From contig NZ_JAUJUJ010000001.1 in the NCBI RefSeq assembly GCF_030711595.1, positions 179,748-243,747 on the forward strand: DNA of 64,000 nt, in the 5' to 3' direction. Of this stretch, positions 39,938 through 52,130 are shown one piece after another (position 1 is the first letter of the stretch; every line of letters starts with the position of its first letter). The notes under the pieces are model-generated. The model was not told the origin of the DNA. It searched no databases and saw nothing but the letters and a program-made list of their open reading frames with translations. This DNA comes from Stenotrophomonas sp. YIM B06876 (GTDB lineage: Bacteria; Pseudomonadota; Gammaproteobacteria; Xanthomonadales; Xanthomonadaceae). The position numbers and the translations under genes are program-made.

Positions 39938-40774
39938 TCAGAGCAGCGAATTCTCGAGAAACCCGTTCTTCTTGGTGATCGAATCCAGCGCCAGCAGGGT
40001 TTCCAGCAGCGCTTCCATCTTGTGCAGCGGCCACGCGTTGGGGCCGTCGGACAAGGCCTTGGACGGGTCCGGATGGGTTTCGGCGAACAGGCCGGCCACG
40101 CCCACGGCTACCGCGGCCCGCGCCAGCACCGGCACGAACTCGCGCTGGCCACCGGAGCTGTTGCCCTGCCCGCCCGGCAGCTGCACCGAATGGGTGGCGT
40201 CGAACACCACCGGGCAGCCGGTGTCACGCATCACCGACAGCGAGCGCATGTCGCTGACCAGATTGTTGTAACCGAAGCTGGCGCCGCGCTCGCAGACCAT
40301 GATGGCGTTGTTGCCGGTCGCCCTGGCCTTTTCGACCACCGGCTTCATGTCCCACGGCGACAGGAACTGGCCCTTCTTGATATTGACCGGCTTGCCGGCC
40401 GCACACACCCTGGTGATGAAGTCGGTCTGGCGCACCAGAAAGGCCGGGGTCTGCAGCACATCGACCACCGAGGCCACCTCGTCCATCGGCGTGTACTCGT
40501 GCACGTCGGTCAGCACCGGCACGCCGATCTGGCGCTTCACTTCGGCCAGCACCTTCAACCCCTCTTCCAGGCCCGGACCGCGGAACGCCGTGCCGGAGGT
40601 GCGGTTGGCCTTGTCGAAACTGGACTTGAAGATGAAATTCATGCCGAGCTTGCCGGTTATTTCCTTCAGCTTGCCGGCCACATCCAGCTGCAACTGCATC
40701 GATTCGATCACGCACGGACCGGCGATCAGGAACAGCGGCTGGTCCAGCCCGACTTCAAATCCGCAAAGTTTCAT
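39938..40774 (-). CDS. kdsA: 3-deoxy-8-phosphooctulonate synthase
   Basis: A 278-residue enzyme condensing arabinose 5-phosphate with phosphoenolpyruvate on the way to KDO for lipopolysaccharide. Conserved are [46 protein letters not shown] and [12 protein letters not shown]. The ATG at 40774 gives the family start [13 protein letters not shown]; the long frame upstream is not conserved. Enolase downstream makes its phosphoenolpyruvate substrate. Confidence 0.97.
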   Translation of the reverse strand: MKLCGFEVGLDQPLFLIAGPCVIESMQLQLDVAGKLKEITGKLGMNFIFKSSFDKANRTSGTAFRGPGLEEGLKVLAEVKRQIGVPVLTDVHEYTPMDEVASVVDVLQTPAFLVRQTDFITRVCAAGKPVNIKKGQFLSPWDMKPVVEKARATGNNAIMVCERGASFGYNNLVSDMRSLSVMRDTGCPVVFDATHSVQLPGGQGNSSGGQREFVPVLARAAVAVGVAGLFAETHPDPSKALSDGPNAWPLHKMEALLETLLALDSITKKNGFLENSLL

Positions 40775-40940
40775 TGCAATGCCTCGTTGGGGGCGGCGTC
40801 GGCCGCGATCGCGCCACTGGTATCCGGGCGCGCGGGTAGGGAAAAACATGAAATCTCGCGACCACACGGCAAGCGTGGCCCGCGCACTCCGGCTGCCGTC
40901 ATGGGGGCGCGGATTTCCCGGCCCCCACAACGGCCGCGAA

Positions 40941-42629
<1,689 letters not shown>

Positions 42630-42678
42630 CTAGTTTAAAGGTTGTGACGGCAATGCCCAAGCAGCAGATGCGGCAATC

Positions 42679-42714
42679 ACAAAAAAAGACGCCCCGGACA
42701 GCGCCGGGGCGTCA
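42679..42714 (-). terminator. Terminator after the small secreted protein gene
   Basis: GACGCCCCGG and CCGGGGCGTC pair around a short loop (42688-42713); on the minus strand the stem is followed by a run of seven T. Confidence 0.9.
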
Positions 42715-42734
42715 TCAAACGATGCGGAAAAGGC

Positions 42735-42983
42735 TCAGCGGCGACGCTTGAGCTCTTCCTCCTCCTCTTCGCGGGGAGCGGGTTTGTCGGCATCGGCCTT
42801 CTGTTTGGCCGCGGCCGCCGCCCGGCGCTTGGCCTTCTGCTCGGCTTCGCTCTGGCCCTTGTCGGCCTGGGTACCCTGTGCAGTGGTGGCGGTGGACTGC
42901 CCAGCGCTCTGCGCCAACGCGACGGGCACCGCAACAACGGCGGCCACAACAGCCGCAAGAGCCAGTAATACGCGAGCTTTCAT
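42735..42983 (-). CDS. Small secreted, highly charged protein
   Basis: An 82-residue product with a Sec signal peptide (VLLALAAVVAAVVAVPVALA, cleavage near ALA-Q) and a low-complexity mature part of about 58 residues: Ser/Thr/Gln-rich first, then a Lys/Ala-rich stretch, then an acidic run of Glu and a basic KRRR end. I do not recognise a family. Two adjacent ATG codons follow a GGAGG site; the second (42983) has better spacing. It has its own strong terminator and is divergent from parE. Confidence 0.65.
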   Translation of the reverse strand: MKARVLLALAAVVAAVVAVPVALAQSAGQSTATTAQGTQADKGQSEAEQKAKRRAAAAAKQKADADKPAPREEEEEELKRRR

Positions 42984-43148
42984 CATTATCCTCCGGAGCT
43001 TTCGCCAGCTGAGATGGGGTTGCTGGCAGGTGATTTCCAGTGGCGGCAAGGATACCGCCCCGGCACCGGCCGCGAACTGAATGCCCTGCGTGCAAAATTT
43101 GCCGGCACCCCGCACACTCCTACGTCGCATTGCGACTGCCCGAGATCC

Positions 43149-45038
43149 ATGAACGCCCGTTACAACGCCGCCGATATTGAAGTCCTTTCCGGCCTGGACC
43201 CGGTCAAGCGCCGCCCTGGCATGTACACCGACACCACCCGCCCGAACCATCTGGCGCAGGAGGTGATCGACAACTCGGTGGACGAAGCCCTTGCCGGGCA
43301 CGCCCGCACCGTCGAGGTCACCCTGTTCAAGGATGGCAGCTGCGAAGTCAGTGATGACGGCCGCGGCATGCCGGTGGACATCCACCCGGAAGAGAAAATT
43401 CCGGGTGTCGAGCTGATCCTGACCCGGCTGCATGCCGGCGGCAAATTCAACAACCGCAACTACACGTTCTCCGGCGGCCTGCACGGCGTGGGCGTGTCGG
43501 TGGTCAACGCCCTGTCGACGCTGGTGGAAATCCACATCCGCCGCGACGGCAGCGAACACCGCATCACCTTCCGCAACGGCGAACGCGCCACTCCGCTGGA
43601 AGTGGTCGGCAGCGTCGGCAAGAAGAACACCGGCACCCGCCTGCGGTTCTGGCCGGACCCCAGCTACTTCGATTCCCCCAAGATCAACGTGCGCGCGCTG
43701 CGCCACCTGCTGCGCGCCAAGGCGGTGCTGTGCCCGGGGCTGACGGTCAAGCTCCACGACGAAGCCACCGGCGAGCGCGACACCTGGTATTTCGAAGACG
43801 GCCTGCGCGACTACCTGAAATCGGAACTGGGCGCGTGCGAGATGCTCCCGGCCGAGCTTTTCGTCGGCAGCCTGCGCAAGGAATCGGAGATTGTCGACTG
43901 GGCCGCAGCCTGGCTGCCGGAAGGTGAGTTGATCCAGGAAAGCTACGTCAACCTGATCCCCACCGCCCAGCACGGCACCCACGTCAACGGCCTGCGCACC
44001 GGCCTGACCGAGGCGCTGCGCGAGTTCTGCGACTTCCGCAACCTGCTGCCGAGGGGCGTGAAGCTGGCGCCGGAAGATGTATGGGACCGGGTGACGTTCG
44101 TGCTGTCGCTGAAAATGACCGACCCGCAGTTCAGCGGCCAGACCAAGGAGCGGCTGTCCTCGCGCCAGGCCGCCAGCTTCATCGAAGGCGCCGCCCACGA
44201 CGCTTTCAGCCTGCTGCTCAACCAGAACGTGGAACTGGGCGAAAAGATCGCGCAGATCGCCATCGACCGCGCCAGTGCGCGGCTGAAAACCGAAAAGCAG
44301 ATCACCCGCAAGAAAGTGACCCAGGGCCCGGCCCTGCCCGGCAAACTGGCCGACTGCATCAGCCAGGACCTGTCACGCACCGAACTGTTCCTGGTGGAAG
44401 GCGACTCGGCCGGCGGCAGCGCCAAGCAGGCCCGCGACAAGGATTTCCAGGCGATCATGCCGCTGCGCGGCAAGATCCTGAATACCTGGGAAGTGGCGTC
44501 CGGCAGCGTGCTGGCGTCCGAGGAAGTCCATAACCTGGCCATCGCCATCGGCTGCGACCCGGGCAAGGACGACATCAGCGGCCTGCGTTACGGCAAAGTG
44601 GTGATCCTGGCCGACGCCGACTCCGACGGGCTGCATATCGCCACCCTGCTGGCGGCGCTGTTCCTGAAGCACTTCCCGGCCCTGGTGAACGCCGGCCACG
44701 TATTTGTGGCGATGCCGCCGCTGTTCCGCATCGACGTGGGCAAGCAGGTGTTCTATGCGCTGGACGAAGAGGAAAAACGCTCGATGCTGGAAAAGATCGA
44801 GCGCGAGAAGCTCAAGGGCGCGATCAGCGTGACCCGCTTCAAGGGCCTGGGTGAGATGAACCCGCCGCAGCTGCGCGAGTCCACCATCCACCCCGACACC
44901 CGGCGGCTGGTGCAGTTGACGATCGATGACGGCGAACAGACCCACGCGCTGATGGACATGCTGCTGGCCAAAAAGCGCGCCAGTGACCGCAAGGGATGGC
45001 TGGAGACCAAGGGCGACCTGGCTTCACTGGAGGTCTGA
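43149..45038 (+). CDS. parE: DNA topoisomerase IV subunit B
   Basis: A 629-residue GHKL-ATPase subunit of topoisomerase IV. ATP site: [25 protein letters not shown] and [21 protein letters not shown] domain: [17 protein letters not shown] and DADSDGLHI. Length of 629 and the short TOPRIM region (no GyrB insert) support ParE over GyrB. The ATG at 43149 begins [13 protein letters not shown]; the in-frame extension lies in the gap to the divergent gene. Confidence 0.96.
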   Translation: MNARYNAADIEVLSGLDPVKRRPGMYTDTTRPNHLAQEVIDNSVDEALAGHARTVEVTLFKDGSCEVSDDGRGMPVDIHPEEKIPGVELILTRLHAGGKFNNRNYTFSGGLHGVGVSVVNALSTLVEIHIRRDGSEHRITFRNGERATPLEVVGSVGKKNTGTRLRFWPDPSYFDSPKINVRALRHLLRAKAVLCPGLTVKLHDEATGERDTWYFEDGLRDYLKSELGACEMLPAELFVGSLRKESEIVDWAAAWLPEGELIQESYVNLIPTAQHGTHVNGLRTGLTEALREFCDFRNLLPRGVKLAPEDVWDRVTFVLSLKMTDPQFSGQTKERLSSRQAASFIEGAAHDAFSLLLNQNVELGEKIAQIAIDRASARLKTEKQITRKKVTQGPALPGKLADCISQDLSRTELFLVEGDSAGGSAKQARDKDFQAIMPLRGKILNTWEVASGSVLASEEVHNLAIAIGCDPGKDDISGLRYGKVVILADADSDGLHIATLLAALFLKHFPALVNAGHVFVAMPPLFRIDVGKQVFYALDEEEKRSMLEKIEREKLKGAISVTRFKGLGEMNPPQLRESTIHPDTRRLVQLTIDDGEQTHALMDMLLAKKRASDRKGWLETKGDLASLEV

Positions 45039-45234
45039 AGCCGGCGCAATTCCCGCCGTGGCGGCCCACCAATGTCGCCACGAGCTGGACCTGCGTGGCG
45101 CGGCCGCAGCCAACGGCGACCTCGCCCCATTGCGACCTGATGCCGGTTTGATCCGGTGCAGCTGGACACGGTTCGCGACCGGGCAGTTATCAAGCAACCG
45201 CAAGCCGCGCAACTTCCCGCTGCAGCAGCCCCCA

Positions 45235-45274
45235 CGAAAAAGCCCACCTCCTGAGAGGTGGGCTTTTTGTTTGC
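45235..45274. terminator. Bidirectional terminator between parE and the phosphate transporter
   Basis: AAAAAGCCCACCTC and GAGGTGGGCTTTTT pair around a few bases between convergent genes, with T runs on both strands. The remainder of the 266-base gap shows nothing further. Confidence 0.92.
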
Positions 45275-45304
45275 GCCGACCACCCGCCAGAGCGGGCGCT
45301 CCGG

Positions 45305-46426
45305 TCAGGTCCAGCCCGCCATCTCGAACAGGCGCAGGGTCAAGTAGGCGCAGCCGCCGGCGGCGGGAATCGTCAGGATCCAGGCCCAGACGATGCGCTC
45401 GATCACGCCCAGCCGCAGCGACTTCGGGTTCTTGGCAAAGCCCACGCCCATGATCGCGGTGGAGATGCTGTGGGTGGTCGAGACCGGCATGCCGAAGTGC
45501 GCTGCCAGGGTCAGGATCGTGGCCGAACTGGTTTCCGCGGCGAAGCCATGGATCGGATGCAGCTTGACCATCTTGTGACCCAGGGTCTTGATGATCCGCC
45601 AGCCGCCCGAAGCGGTACCGGCCGCCATCACCACCGCACAGGTCAGCACGATCCACATTGCGATCCCCTGCCCTTCACTGGCCGCCGGATGCATGAATGC
45701 CAGCCATGACGGCAGGTCGTCCAACGCCCCGGTTGCCTCGGCGCCGATCAGGGTCATGGCGATGATGCCCATGGTCTTCTGCGCGTCGTTGTGGCCATGG
45801 GCAAACCCCATGTAGGCCGCCGAGGCGATCTGCGCCTTGCCGAAGAAGGCGTTGACCCAGCGCGGACGCGCCAGCCGCCGCAGTACGCCCCCGGCGCGCG
45901 ACATGGCCGCGATGATGGCCCACAACAGCATCATCACGATCACGCCCAGCGCAAAACCGGCGATCGGCGAGGTGATCATCGGGATGAACACCTTCCACAG
46001 CAGGCCCTTGTTCTGGGCCCAGTCGCCGACATTCTGCGACCACACCAGCGCATCCCAGTTGTTGTGCGCAGCGGCCAGGCCGGCACCGCACAGACCACCG
46101 ATCAGAGCGTGCGAGGACGACGACGGCAGGCCTTTCCACCAGGTGATCAGGTTCCAGATGATGCCGCCGAGCAGCGCGCACAGGATCACCTGCGGGGTCA
46201 CCTCGACCACGCTGGTGTTCAGCAGGCCCGAGGCGATGGTCAGCGCCACCGCGGTACCGGTCAGGGCGCCGATGAGGTTCATGACCGCGGCCAGCATCAC
46301 CGCCCAGCCGGGCGAAAGCACCTTGGTCGCCACGACCGTGGCAATGGAGTTGGCGGTGTCGTGGAAGCCGTTGATGAACTCGAAAACGAGCGCGGCAAAG
46401 ATCACCACCAGGACAAGGGTGAGCAT
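45305..46426 (-). CDS. pit: Low-affinity inorganic phosphate transporter (PiT family)
   Basis: A 373-residue inner-membrane PiT carrier with about ten helices. Duplicated signature segments are FEFINGFHDTANSIATVVATK near the N-terminus and the later GFAHGHNDAQKTMGIIAM; SSHALIGGLCGAG also fits. These proteins take up metal-phosphate with protons. It is 12 bases after a DUF47 partner gene, a common pairing. Confidence 0.92.
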   Translation of the reverse strand: MLTLVLVVIFAALVFEFINGFHDTANSIATVVATKVLSPGWAVMLAAVMNLIGALTGTAVALTIASGLLNTSVVEVTPQVILCALLGGIIWNLITWWKGLPSSSSHALIGGLCGAGLAAAHNNWDALVWSQNVGDWAQNKGLLWKVFIPMITSPIAGFALGVIVMMLLWAIIAAMSRAGGVLRRLARPRWVNAFFGKAQIASAAYMGFAHGHNDAQKTMGIIAMTLIGAEATGALDDLPSWLAFMHPAASEGQGIAMWIVLTCAVVMAAGTASGGWRIIKTLGHKMVKLHPIHGFAAETSSATILTLAAHFGMPVSTTHSISTAIMGVGFAKNPKSLRLGVIERIVWAWILTIPAAGGCAYLTLRLFEMAGWT

Positions 46427-46438
46427 CAGCAGACCCCG

Positions 46439-47065
46439 TCAGCTGTTCTTGAGCACGATCTGGTACGCCACCACACCGGCCTCACGGCAACGGTCGATGG
46501 CTTTTTCCAGAATCTCGAAGAATTCCTTGAGCAGGAACATCTGCAGGTTGTCCAGACGACCGGAGTAGATGTCGCGGTACAGCTCCAGCATCAGGCGGTC
46601 GGCTTCGTTTTCCAGCGCACGCAGCTTCTCGTTCAGCGCGGTCATCCGGTCCAGGTTCATATGCCGCAGGTCGTTGACCATTTCCACCACCACCCCGGCC
46701 GCCTGCTCGAGCATCGCCGCGCGCGGCGCGAAATCGATGTGCTCCAGGTGCTGCACCGCCAGCGAGTAGCGATCGGCGAATTTCTCGATCTGCTTGGGAA
46801 TCTTGTACAGCGCCGAACCCAGCGCTTCGATGTCCTCGCGCTCGATCGGGGTCATGAAGCTGTCCACCAGCGCCTGGCTGATCTTGTCCGATGCGGCGCG
46901 CTCGCGCAGACGCGCCAGCTTGAACGCATCCAGTGCCGGCTGCCGGTCAGCTTCGCGCATCATCTCGTACAGCGCCTTGGCGCTGTCGGAAGCCGCTTGG
47001 GCGGCCTCGTCAAGGAAGGTGTAGAACTGCTTGCCGGAGCCGAAAATGGTCTGCAACGAAAACAT
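46439..47065 (-). CDS. DUF47-family PiT accessory protein
   Basis: A 208-residue all-helical cytoplasmic protein of the DUF47/TIGR00153 (PhoU-like) family. Typical are FGSGKQFYTFLDEAAQAA at the start, DKISQALVDSFMTPIEREDI in the middle and LFLLKEFFEILEKAIDRC near the end. Such proteins accompany PiT carriers and probably control their activity. The pair forms a two-gene unit read toward parE. Confidence 0.88.
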   Translation of the reverse strand: MFSLQTIFGSGKQFYTFLDEAAQAASDSAKALYEMMREADRQPALDAFKLARLRERAASDKISQALVDSFMTPIEREDIEALGSALYKIPKQIEKFADRYSLAVQHLEHIDFAPRAAMLEQAAGVVVEMVNDLRHMNLDRMTALNEKLRALENEADRLMLELYRDIYSGRLDNLQMFLLKEFFEILEKAIDRCREAGVVAYQIVLKNS

Positions 47066-47353
47066 GAGGAACCTATTCGCCGTCGCGGGAAGGACGGCAC
47101 CACGGGGAATTATGACCGTTACCGGCCCGCTCGGGTAATAGCTCTGGCTGGCGAGGGCCCGCGGAGCCGTGTGAATGCCCGGTTGCAGCGGGCATCCCCG
47201 GCTTTTGTTAATATCCGCCGGCGCCCCGGGCGCAACTTATGGACGACGACCCTCCCCCCCCGCCGCAACCGCGCGCACTCCACGACCGTGGTGATGCAGG
47301 TTTCCCCACCTGCCTGACCCCGTCTCCCCTGCCATCAACCGGGGAGGCTGCCC
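47066..47353. other. Divergent intergenic region before the CBS/CorC gene
   Basis: It contains a 7-bp hairpin (ATGCCCG/CGGGCAT, about 47175-47195), an AT-rich TTAATAT just after it that could be a -10, and a run of eight C around 47254. I looked for a yybP-ykoY or Mg-type riboswitch and saw no conserved core. Confidence 0.4.
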
Positions 47354-48664
47354 GTGCTTGAGTTTTTGATTGTTCTTGCCCTGGTCTTGCTGAACGGGTT
47401 TTTCGCCATGTCCGAGATGTCGGTCATGACGTCGCGCAAAAGTCGCCTGAAGCACATGGCCGGCTCCAGCAAGCGTGCGGCCAGGGCGCTGGCGCTGTCG
47501 GAGAAACCTGAGAACTTCCTGTCCACGGTGCAGATCGGCATCACCCTGATCGGGGTGCTGACCGGCCTGTTCGGCGGCGAAGCGATCGGCCTGGCCATTG
47601 CCGAATGGCTGCGCGGGATCGCCCCCACCTTCAGTTATGCCGACGCCGTGGGGAAAACCCTGGCGGTGGCGCTGATCACCTTCCTGACGCTGATTTTCGG
47701 CGAACTGGTGCCCAAACGGCTGGCGCTGACCCGCTCCGAGCACATTGCAGGACTGGTGGCCATGCCGATGTCGGTACTGGCCAGAATCGCCGCCCCGGCC
47801 GTCTGGCTGCTGTCGCGCTCGACCCGGCTGGTGATGCGGGCGATGGGGCTGGGCAAGGACGAGTCGGCTTCGGTGACGGAAGAGGAGATCCGCATGCTGG
47901 TGGCCGAGAGCCACGAACAGGGCGTGATCGACTCCTACGAGCGCGACATGATGAACCGGGTCATGCGCCTGGGTGACCGTACCGCCGACAGCCTGATGAC
48001 CCCGCGCAACCGCATCGCCTGGCTGGACACCACCGCGGCGGTGGAAAAAAACCTGGCGACCATGCGCGAACACGCGTTCTCGCGCTACCCGGTGTATCGC
48101 GGCCACGACCAAGACATCGCCGGCATCCTCGAAGTGAAGAGCCTGGTCACCCGCCTGCATGGCGAGGACGAGTCGCTGTTCCAGAACCTGCGCGAGACGC
48201 TGTATGTGTCCGAATCCACCCATGCGATGAAGCTGCTGGAGATCTTCCGCGAAGAACAGCAGTCGATGGCGCTGGTGGTGGATGAATATGGCGAAATCCA
48301 GGGGCTGGTGACCATCAGCGACCTGATGGGCGCGGTGGTCGGCCGCCTGCAGGCGCCGGAAAACGCCGATGAGGATGCGCTGGTGGTGATCCGCGAGGAC
48401 GGCTCGCTGCTGATTGACGGGTCGCTGCCGATCGATGAATTGCGCGATGTGCTCGGCGGCGCCGAACTGCCTGACGCCGAGGAAGGCGACTACCACACGC
48501 TCGCCGGCATGTGCATCCACTACTTCGGGCGCATCCCGCATACCGGCGAATACTTCGACTGGGCCGGCTGGCGCATCGAGATCGTCGACCTGGATGGCGC
48601 CCGCGTCGACAAGCTGCTGCTGCGCCCGCTGCCCGAAGACGCGTCCGATGAAATCACCGGCTGA
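47354..48664 (+). CDS. Hemolysin-family CNNM/CorC membrane protein with CBS pair
   Basis: A 436-residue protein of the CNNM/HlyC-CorC family: an N-terminal membrane domain of three to four helices (residues 1-150, with GLFGGEAIGLAIAEWL and FGELVPKRLAL), a tandem CBS domain (LMTPRNRIAWLDTTA onward; ALVVDEYGEIQGLVTISD) and a C-terminal transporter-associated domain (IDGSLPIDELRDVL). Relatives affect magnesium or cobalt efflux. The start is a GTG at 47354 with GGGAGG seven bases upstream. Its last 17 bases overlap the next gene. Confidence 0.9.
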   Translation: MLEFLIVLALVLLNGFFAMSEMSVMTSRKSRLKHMAGSSKRAARALALSEKPENFLSTVQIGITLIGVLTGLFGGEAIGLAIAEWLRGIAPTFSYADAVGKTLAVALITFLTLIFGELVPKRLALTRSEHIAGLVAMPMSVLARIAAPAVWLLSRSTRLVMRAMGLGKDESASVTEEEIRMLVAESHEQGVIDSYERDMMNRVMRLGDRTADSLMTPRNRIAWLDTTAAVEKNLATMREHAFSRYPVYRGHDQDIAGILEVKSLVTRLHGEDESLFQNLRETLYVSESTHAMKLLEIFREEQQSMALVVDEYGEIQGLVTISDLMGAVVGRLQAPENADEDALVVIREDGSLLIDGSLPIDELRDVLGGAELPDAEEGDYHTLAGMCIHYFGRIPHTGEYFDWAGWRIEIVDLDGARVDKLLLRPLPEDASDEITG

Positions 48665-49313
48665 TCCCCCGCGCCCCGAGCCGACACCCCATCCGGGCTA
48701 CCGCAACGAAGGCATCCGCAGCGTGCTGGCGATGTTCGAACACGGCGATGCGGACGAGCATCTGCCGCTGCAACGGATCCTGCAGGACCTGCAGCAGAGT
48801 GCGTTTGGCGTGTTCCTGTTCATCGCGATCCTGCCGGCTTTCATCCCCCTCCCGGGAATCGGCGGCGCGGTGAGCGGCCCGCTGGTGCTGCTGATCGGCC
48901 TGCAGATGCTGCTGGGCCTGCGCGAACCGTGGGTACCGGACTTCATCGGCCGGCGCGGCCCACGCCGCGGCACCATGCACCGCTTCCTCGGCCGGATCAA
49001 CCGCCCGTTGCAGCGGTTGGACCGGATGCTCAGGCCGCGCCTGGGCATGGTGCTGCAACCGCTGCCGGCACGCGCCTTCACCGGGCTGCTGCTGGTGCTG
49101 GTGGCCGTGCTGCTGTCGCTGCCGATCCCCTTCACCAACTACCTGTTCGGCTTCCAGCTGCTGCTGTTCGCGCTGGCGCTGATCGAGCGGGATGGTGCGC
49201 TGATGCTGTTCAACTGGGGCGCGGCGCTGGTGGCCATCGCCTCGTTCGGCGTCAGCTCGGGGCACCTGATCACCTATTCGTCCGAGCTGTTCCAGCGTTT
49301 GAGCGGCGGCTGA
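48648..49313 (+). CDS. ExoD-family membrane protein
   Basis: A 221-residue integral membrane protein of the exopolysaccharide-synthesis ExoD family. After a Pro-rich start come GVFLFIAILPAFIPLPGIGG, GPLVLLIGLQMLLGLREPWVP and paired helices at the end. ExoD was named from a rhizobial mutant with altered exopolysaccharide; the biochemical role is unknown. Its ATG lies inside the end of the CBS gene (17-base overlap). Confidence 0.85.
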   Translation: MKSPADPPRPEPTPHPGYRNEGIRSVLAMFEHGDADEHLPLQRILQDLQQSAFGVFLFIAILPAFIPLPGIGGAVSGPLVLLIGLQMLLGLREPWVPDFIGRRGPRRGTMHRFLGRINRPLQRLDRMLRPRLGMVLQPLPARAFTGLLLVLVAVLLSLPIPFTNYLFGFQLLLFALALIERDGALMLFNWGAALVAIASFGVSSGHLITYSSELFQRLSGG

Positions 49314-49337
49314 GACCGCCACCCGTCGCCGCCGGGA

Positions 49338-50336
<999 letters not shown>

Positions 50337-50460
50337 CAGCCAGTTTCCATTCGGGGTAGTCCCCGAGATGGGGCCGGAACCCGCCTTTCCCAGCCGCGCC
50401 ACCGCCGTGCGCGCACAACAGTGTTTTCCGGCAGGTGGATGCTGACGCCCGGGGCGCGGC

Positions 50461-51225
50461 TCAGGCGGCGCAGGTGGCTTCGTCGCGGTCCACCAGCGGC
50501 TGCAACTGCGCATCCAGCGCCACGCGCTCGTCGAACACGAAACAGCGCCCGTCATAGCCCTCGCCGCCCACTGCCTCGAAATAGCCGAGGATGCCGCCAT
50601 CGAGCTGCAGCACGTTGGCCATGCCGTCGTTGCGCATCCACAGCGCCGCCTTCTCGCAGCGGATGCCACCGGTGCAGAAGCTGACCACGGTGGCGTCGGC
50701 CAGCGCACTGCGATGCGGCGCCAGCGCTTCAGGCAGATCGGTGAACTTGACGATCGGCAGGGTCAACGCGCCGGCAAACGTGCCATGGGCGATCTCCTGC
50801 TCGTTGCGGGTATCGAGCATCACCACCGGTTTGCCGGCATCGTCATGCCCCTGCCGCAGCCAGCGCTGCAGCGTGCGCGGATCGACCGCAGGGGCACGCG
50901 CATGCTCCAGCGGCTGCGCATCTTCCCGGCCAAAGCGGATGATCTCCTGCTTGACCTTGGCCTTGAGCCGCGCAAACGGCTGCATCCGGCTGTGGCTGTA
51001 CTTGACCCGCATGGCGCTGAACCGCGGATCGGCATGCAGCTGCCGGTAGAAGCTGTCGATACCCTCGCCGCTGCCGGCCAGGAACAGGTTCAGTCCTTCG
51101 GCGGAGACCAGGATGGTGCCGCGCAATGCTCCGGCCCGGGCGCGCTCCAGCAGCTGCGCGGACAGGGCCTCGGCATCGGCGATGGAGACGAAATGGTAAG
51201 CGGCGGTATTGACGATCATCGGCAT
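50461..51225 (-). CDS. trhO: tRNA uridine(34) hydroxylase TrhO (rhodanese-like)
   Basis: A 254-residue YceA/TrhO protein that hydroxylates U34 of tRNAs on the way to 5-(carboxy)methoxyuridine. The N-terminal half has [19 protein letters not shown]; the rhodanese half has [15 protein letters not shown] and the active Cys in [13 protein letters not shown]. It is shorter than E. coli TrhO (about 350), lacking the C-terminal extension, as do many gammaproteobacterial copies. Confidence 0.93.
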   Translation of the reverse strand: MPMIVNTAAYHFVSIADAEALSAQLLERARAGALRGTILVSAEGLNLFLAGSGEGIDSFYRQLHADPRFSAMRVKYSHSRMQPFARLKAKVKQEIIRFGREDAQPLEHARAPAVDPRTLQRWLRQGHDDAGKPVVMLDTRNEQEIAHGTFAGALTLPIVKFTDLPEALAPHRSALADATVVSFCTGGIRCEKAALWMRNDGMANVLQLDGGILGYFEAVGGEGYDGRCFVFDERVALDAQLQPLVDRDEATCAA

Positions 51226-51255
51226 ATTTTAACGGTTTCCGGCCAGTTGCCGGGC

Positions 51256-51621
51256 TCAGCGCGTCAGCAGGAAGAACGGCAGCAGCACCAGCGAGGCCAC
51301 CACCACCATCCCCAGCAGCACCGCGACCACGAACAGCGGCCGCCGGCGCAGCAGCGAGCCGAAGGTTTCCGCGGTGCCGTCGGCCAGCGCCGCCTGCCGC
51401 TCGGCGCGTACCCGCTCGGCGCGACGGGCCTGGTACCCGGCCATCAGCGCCTTGGCGCGCGCATGCTCGGCGTTGTCGCGGATCCAGATGCCGCCAAAGG
51501 AGATCCCCCACGGGCTGGGCCGGGTTTCGTAATAGTCGATGGCGTTGGCATCGAGCAGCGCGCGTACCTCGCTGGCCTCGTCTTCGGCCACGTTGCGCAG
51601 GTTGAGAAGCATTTTTGACAT
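51256..51621 (-). CDS. DUF6164 membrane protein
   Basis: A 121-residue protein found mostly in Xanthomonadaceae and relatives. It begins [20 protein letters not shown] and has [20 protein letters not shown], like a DUF2007-type signal-binding fold, followed by one C-terminal hydrophobic helix ([20 protein letters not shown]). Function unknown. It is divergent from the FKBP lipoprotein gene. Confidence 0.8.
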   Translation of the reverse strand: MSKMLLNLRNVAEDEASEVRALLDANAIDYYETRPSPWGISFGGIWIRDNAEHARAKALMAGYQARRAERVRAERQAALADGTAETFGSLLRRRPLFVVAVLLGMVVVASLVLLPFFLLTR

Positions 51622-51684
51622 GCCGCCATGATAGCGCCCGACGATGCGCTACCCTTGCACGCCCTGTTTTTGCGGAGTTCCCCC

Positions 51685-52116
51685 ATGCGTCGCCTGCTTG
51701 CCCCGTTGCTGCTGTCCCTGCTTGCCGCCTGCGCTCCGCCAGGACCGCCGCCGGGAGGCACCATCGCCGAATTCCAGAAGATCGACACCGTCATCGGCAA
51801 TGGCACGGAAGTGAAGCCGGGCGACAAGGTCAGCGTGCATTACACCGGCTGGCTCTATGACGAGAACGCGGCGGACAAGCATGGCGGGAAATTCGACAGC
51901 TCGGTGGATTGTGGCACGCCGTTGACGTTCACCGTCGGCGCCGGCAAGGTGATCCGCGGCTGGGACGAGGGTCTGGCCGGCATGAAGGAAGGCGGCAAAC
52001 GCACGTTGCTGATCACTCCGGAGTACGGTTACGGCGCGCGCGGCGCCGGCGGGGTGATCCCGCCCAACGCCTCGCTGGTGTTCGACGTCGAACTGCTCAA
52101 GATCCTGCCCCGCTGA
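51685..52116 (+). CDS. FKBP-type peptidyl-prolyl isomerase lipoprotein
   Basis: A 143-residue lipoprotein isomerase: signal peptide with lipobox LAAC16, a short Pro-rich linker and a single FKBP domain with [50 protein letters not shown]. It is expected in the periplasm, anchored to a membrane, assisting folding. The ATG at 51685 is chosen because it gives the signal peptide. A flavoprotein gene starts 14 bases on. Confidence 0.92.
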   Translation: MRRLLAPLLLSLLAACAPPGPPPGGTIAEFQKIDTVIGNGTEVKPGDKVSVHYTGWLYDENAADKHGGKFDSSVDCGTPLTFTVGAGKVIRGWDEGLAGMKEGGKRTLLITPEYGYGARGAGGVIPPNASLVFDVELLKILPR

Positions 52117-52130
52117 CATCAAGGCGGCCC

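Noticed and set aside
42735..44198. Long minus-strand frame of 487 codons antisense to parE
   Set aside because: Only its last 82 codons, from the ATG at 42983 with GGAGG before it, look like a protein; the rest is the mirror of parE.
47066..47353. Possible yybP-ykoY manganese riboswitch before the CBS/CorC gene
   Set aside because: The conserved paired loop sequences of that class are not present.
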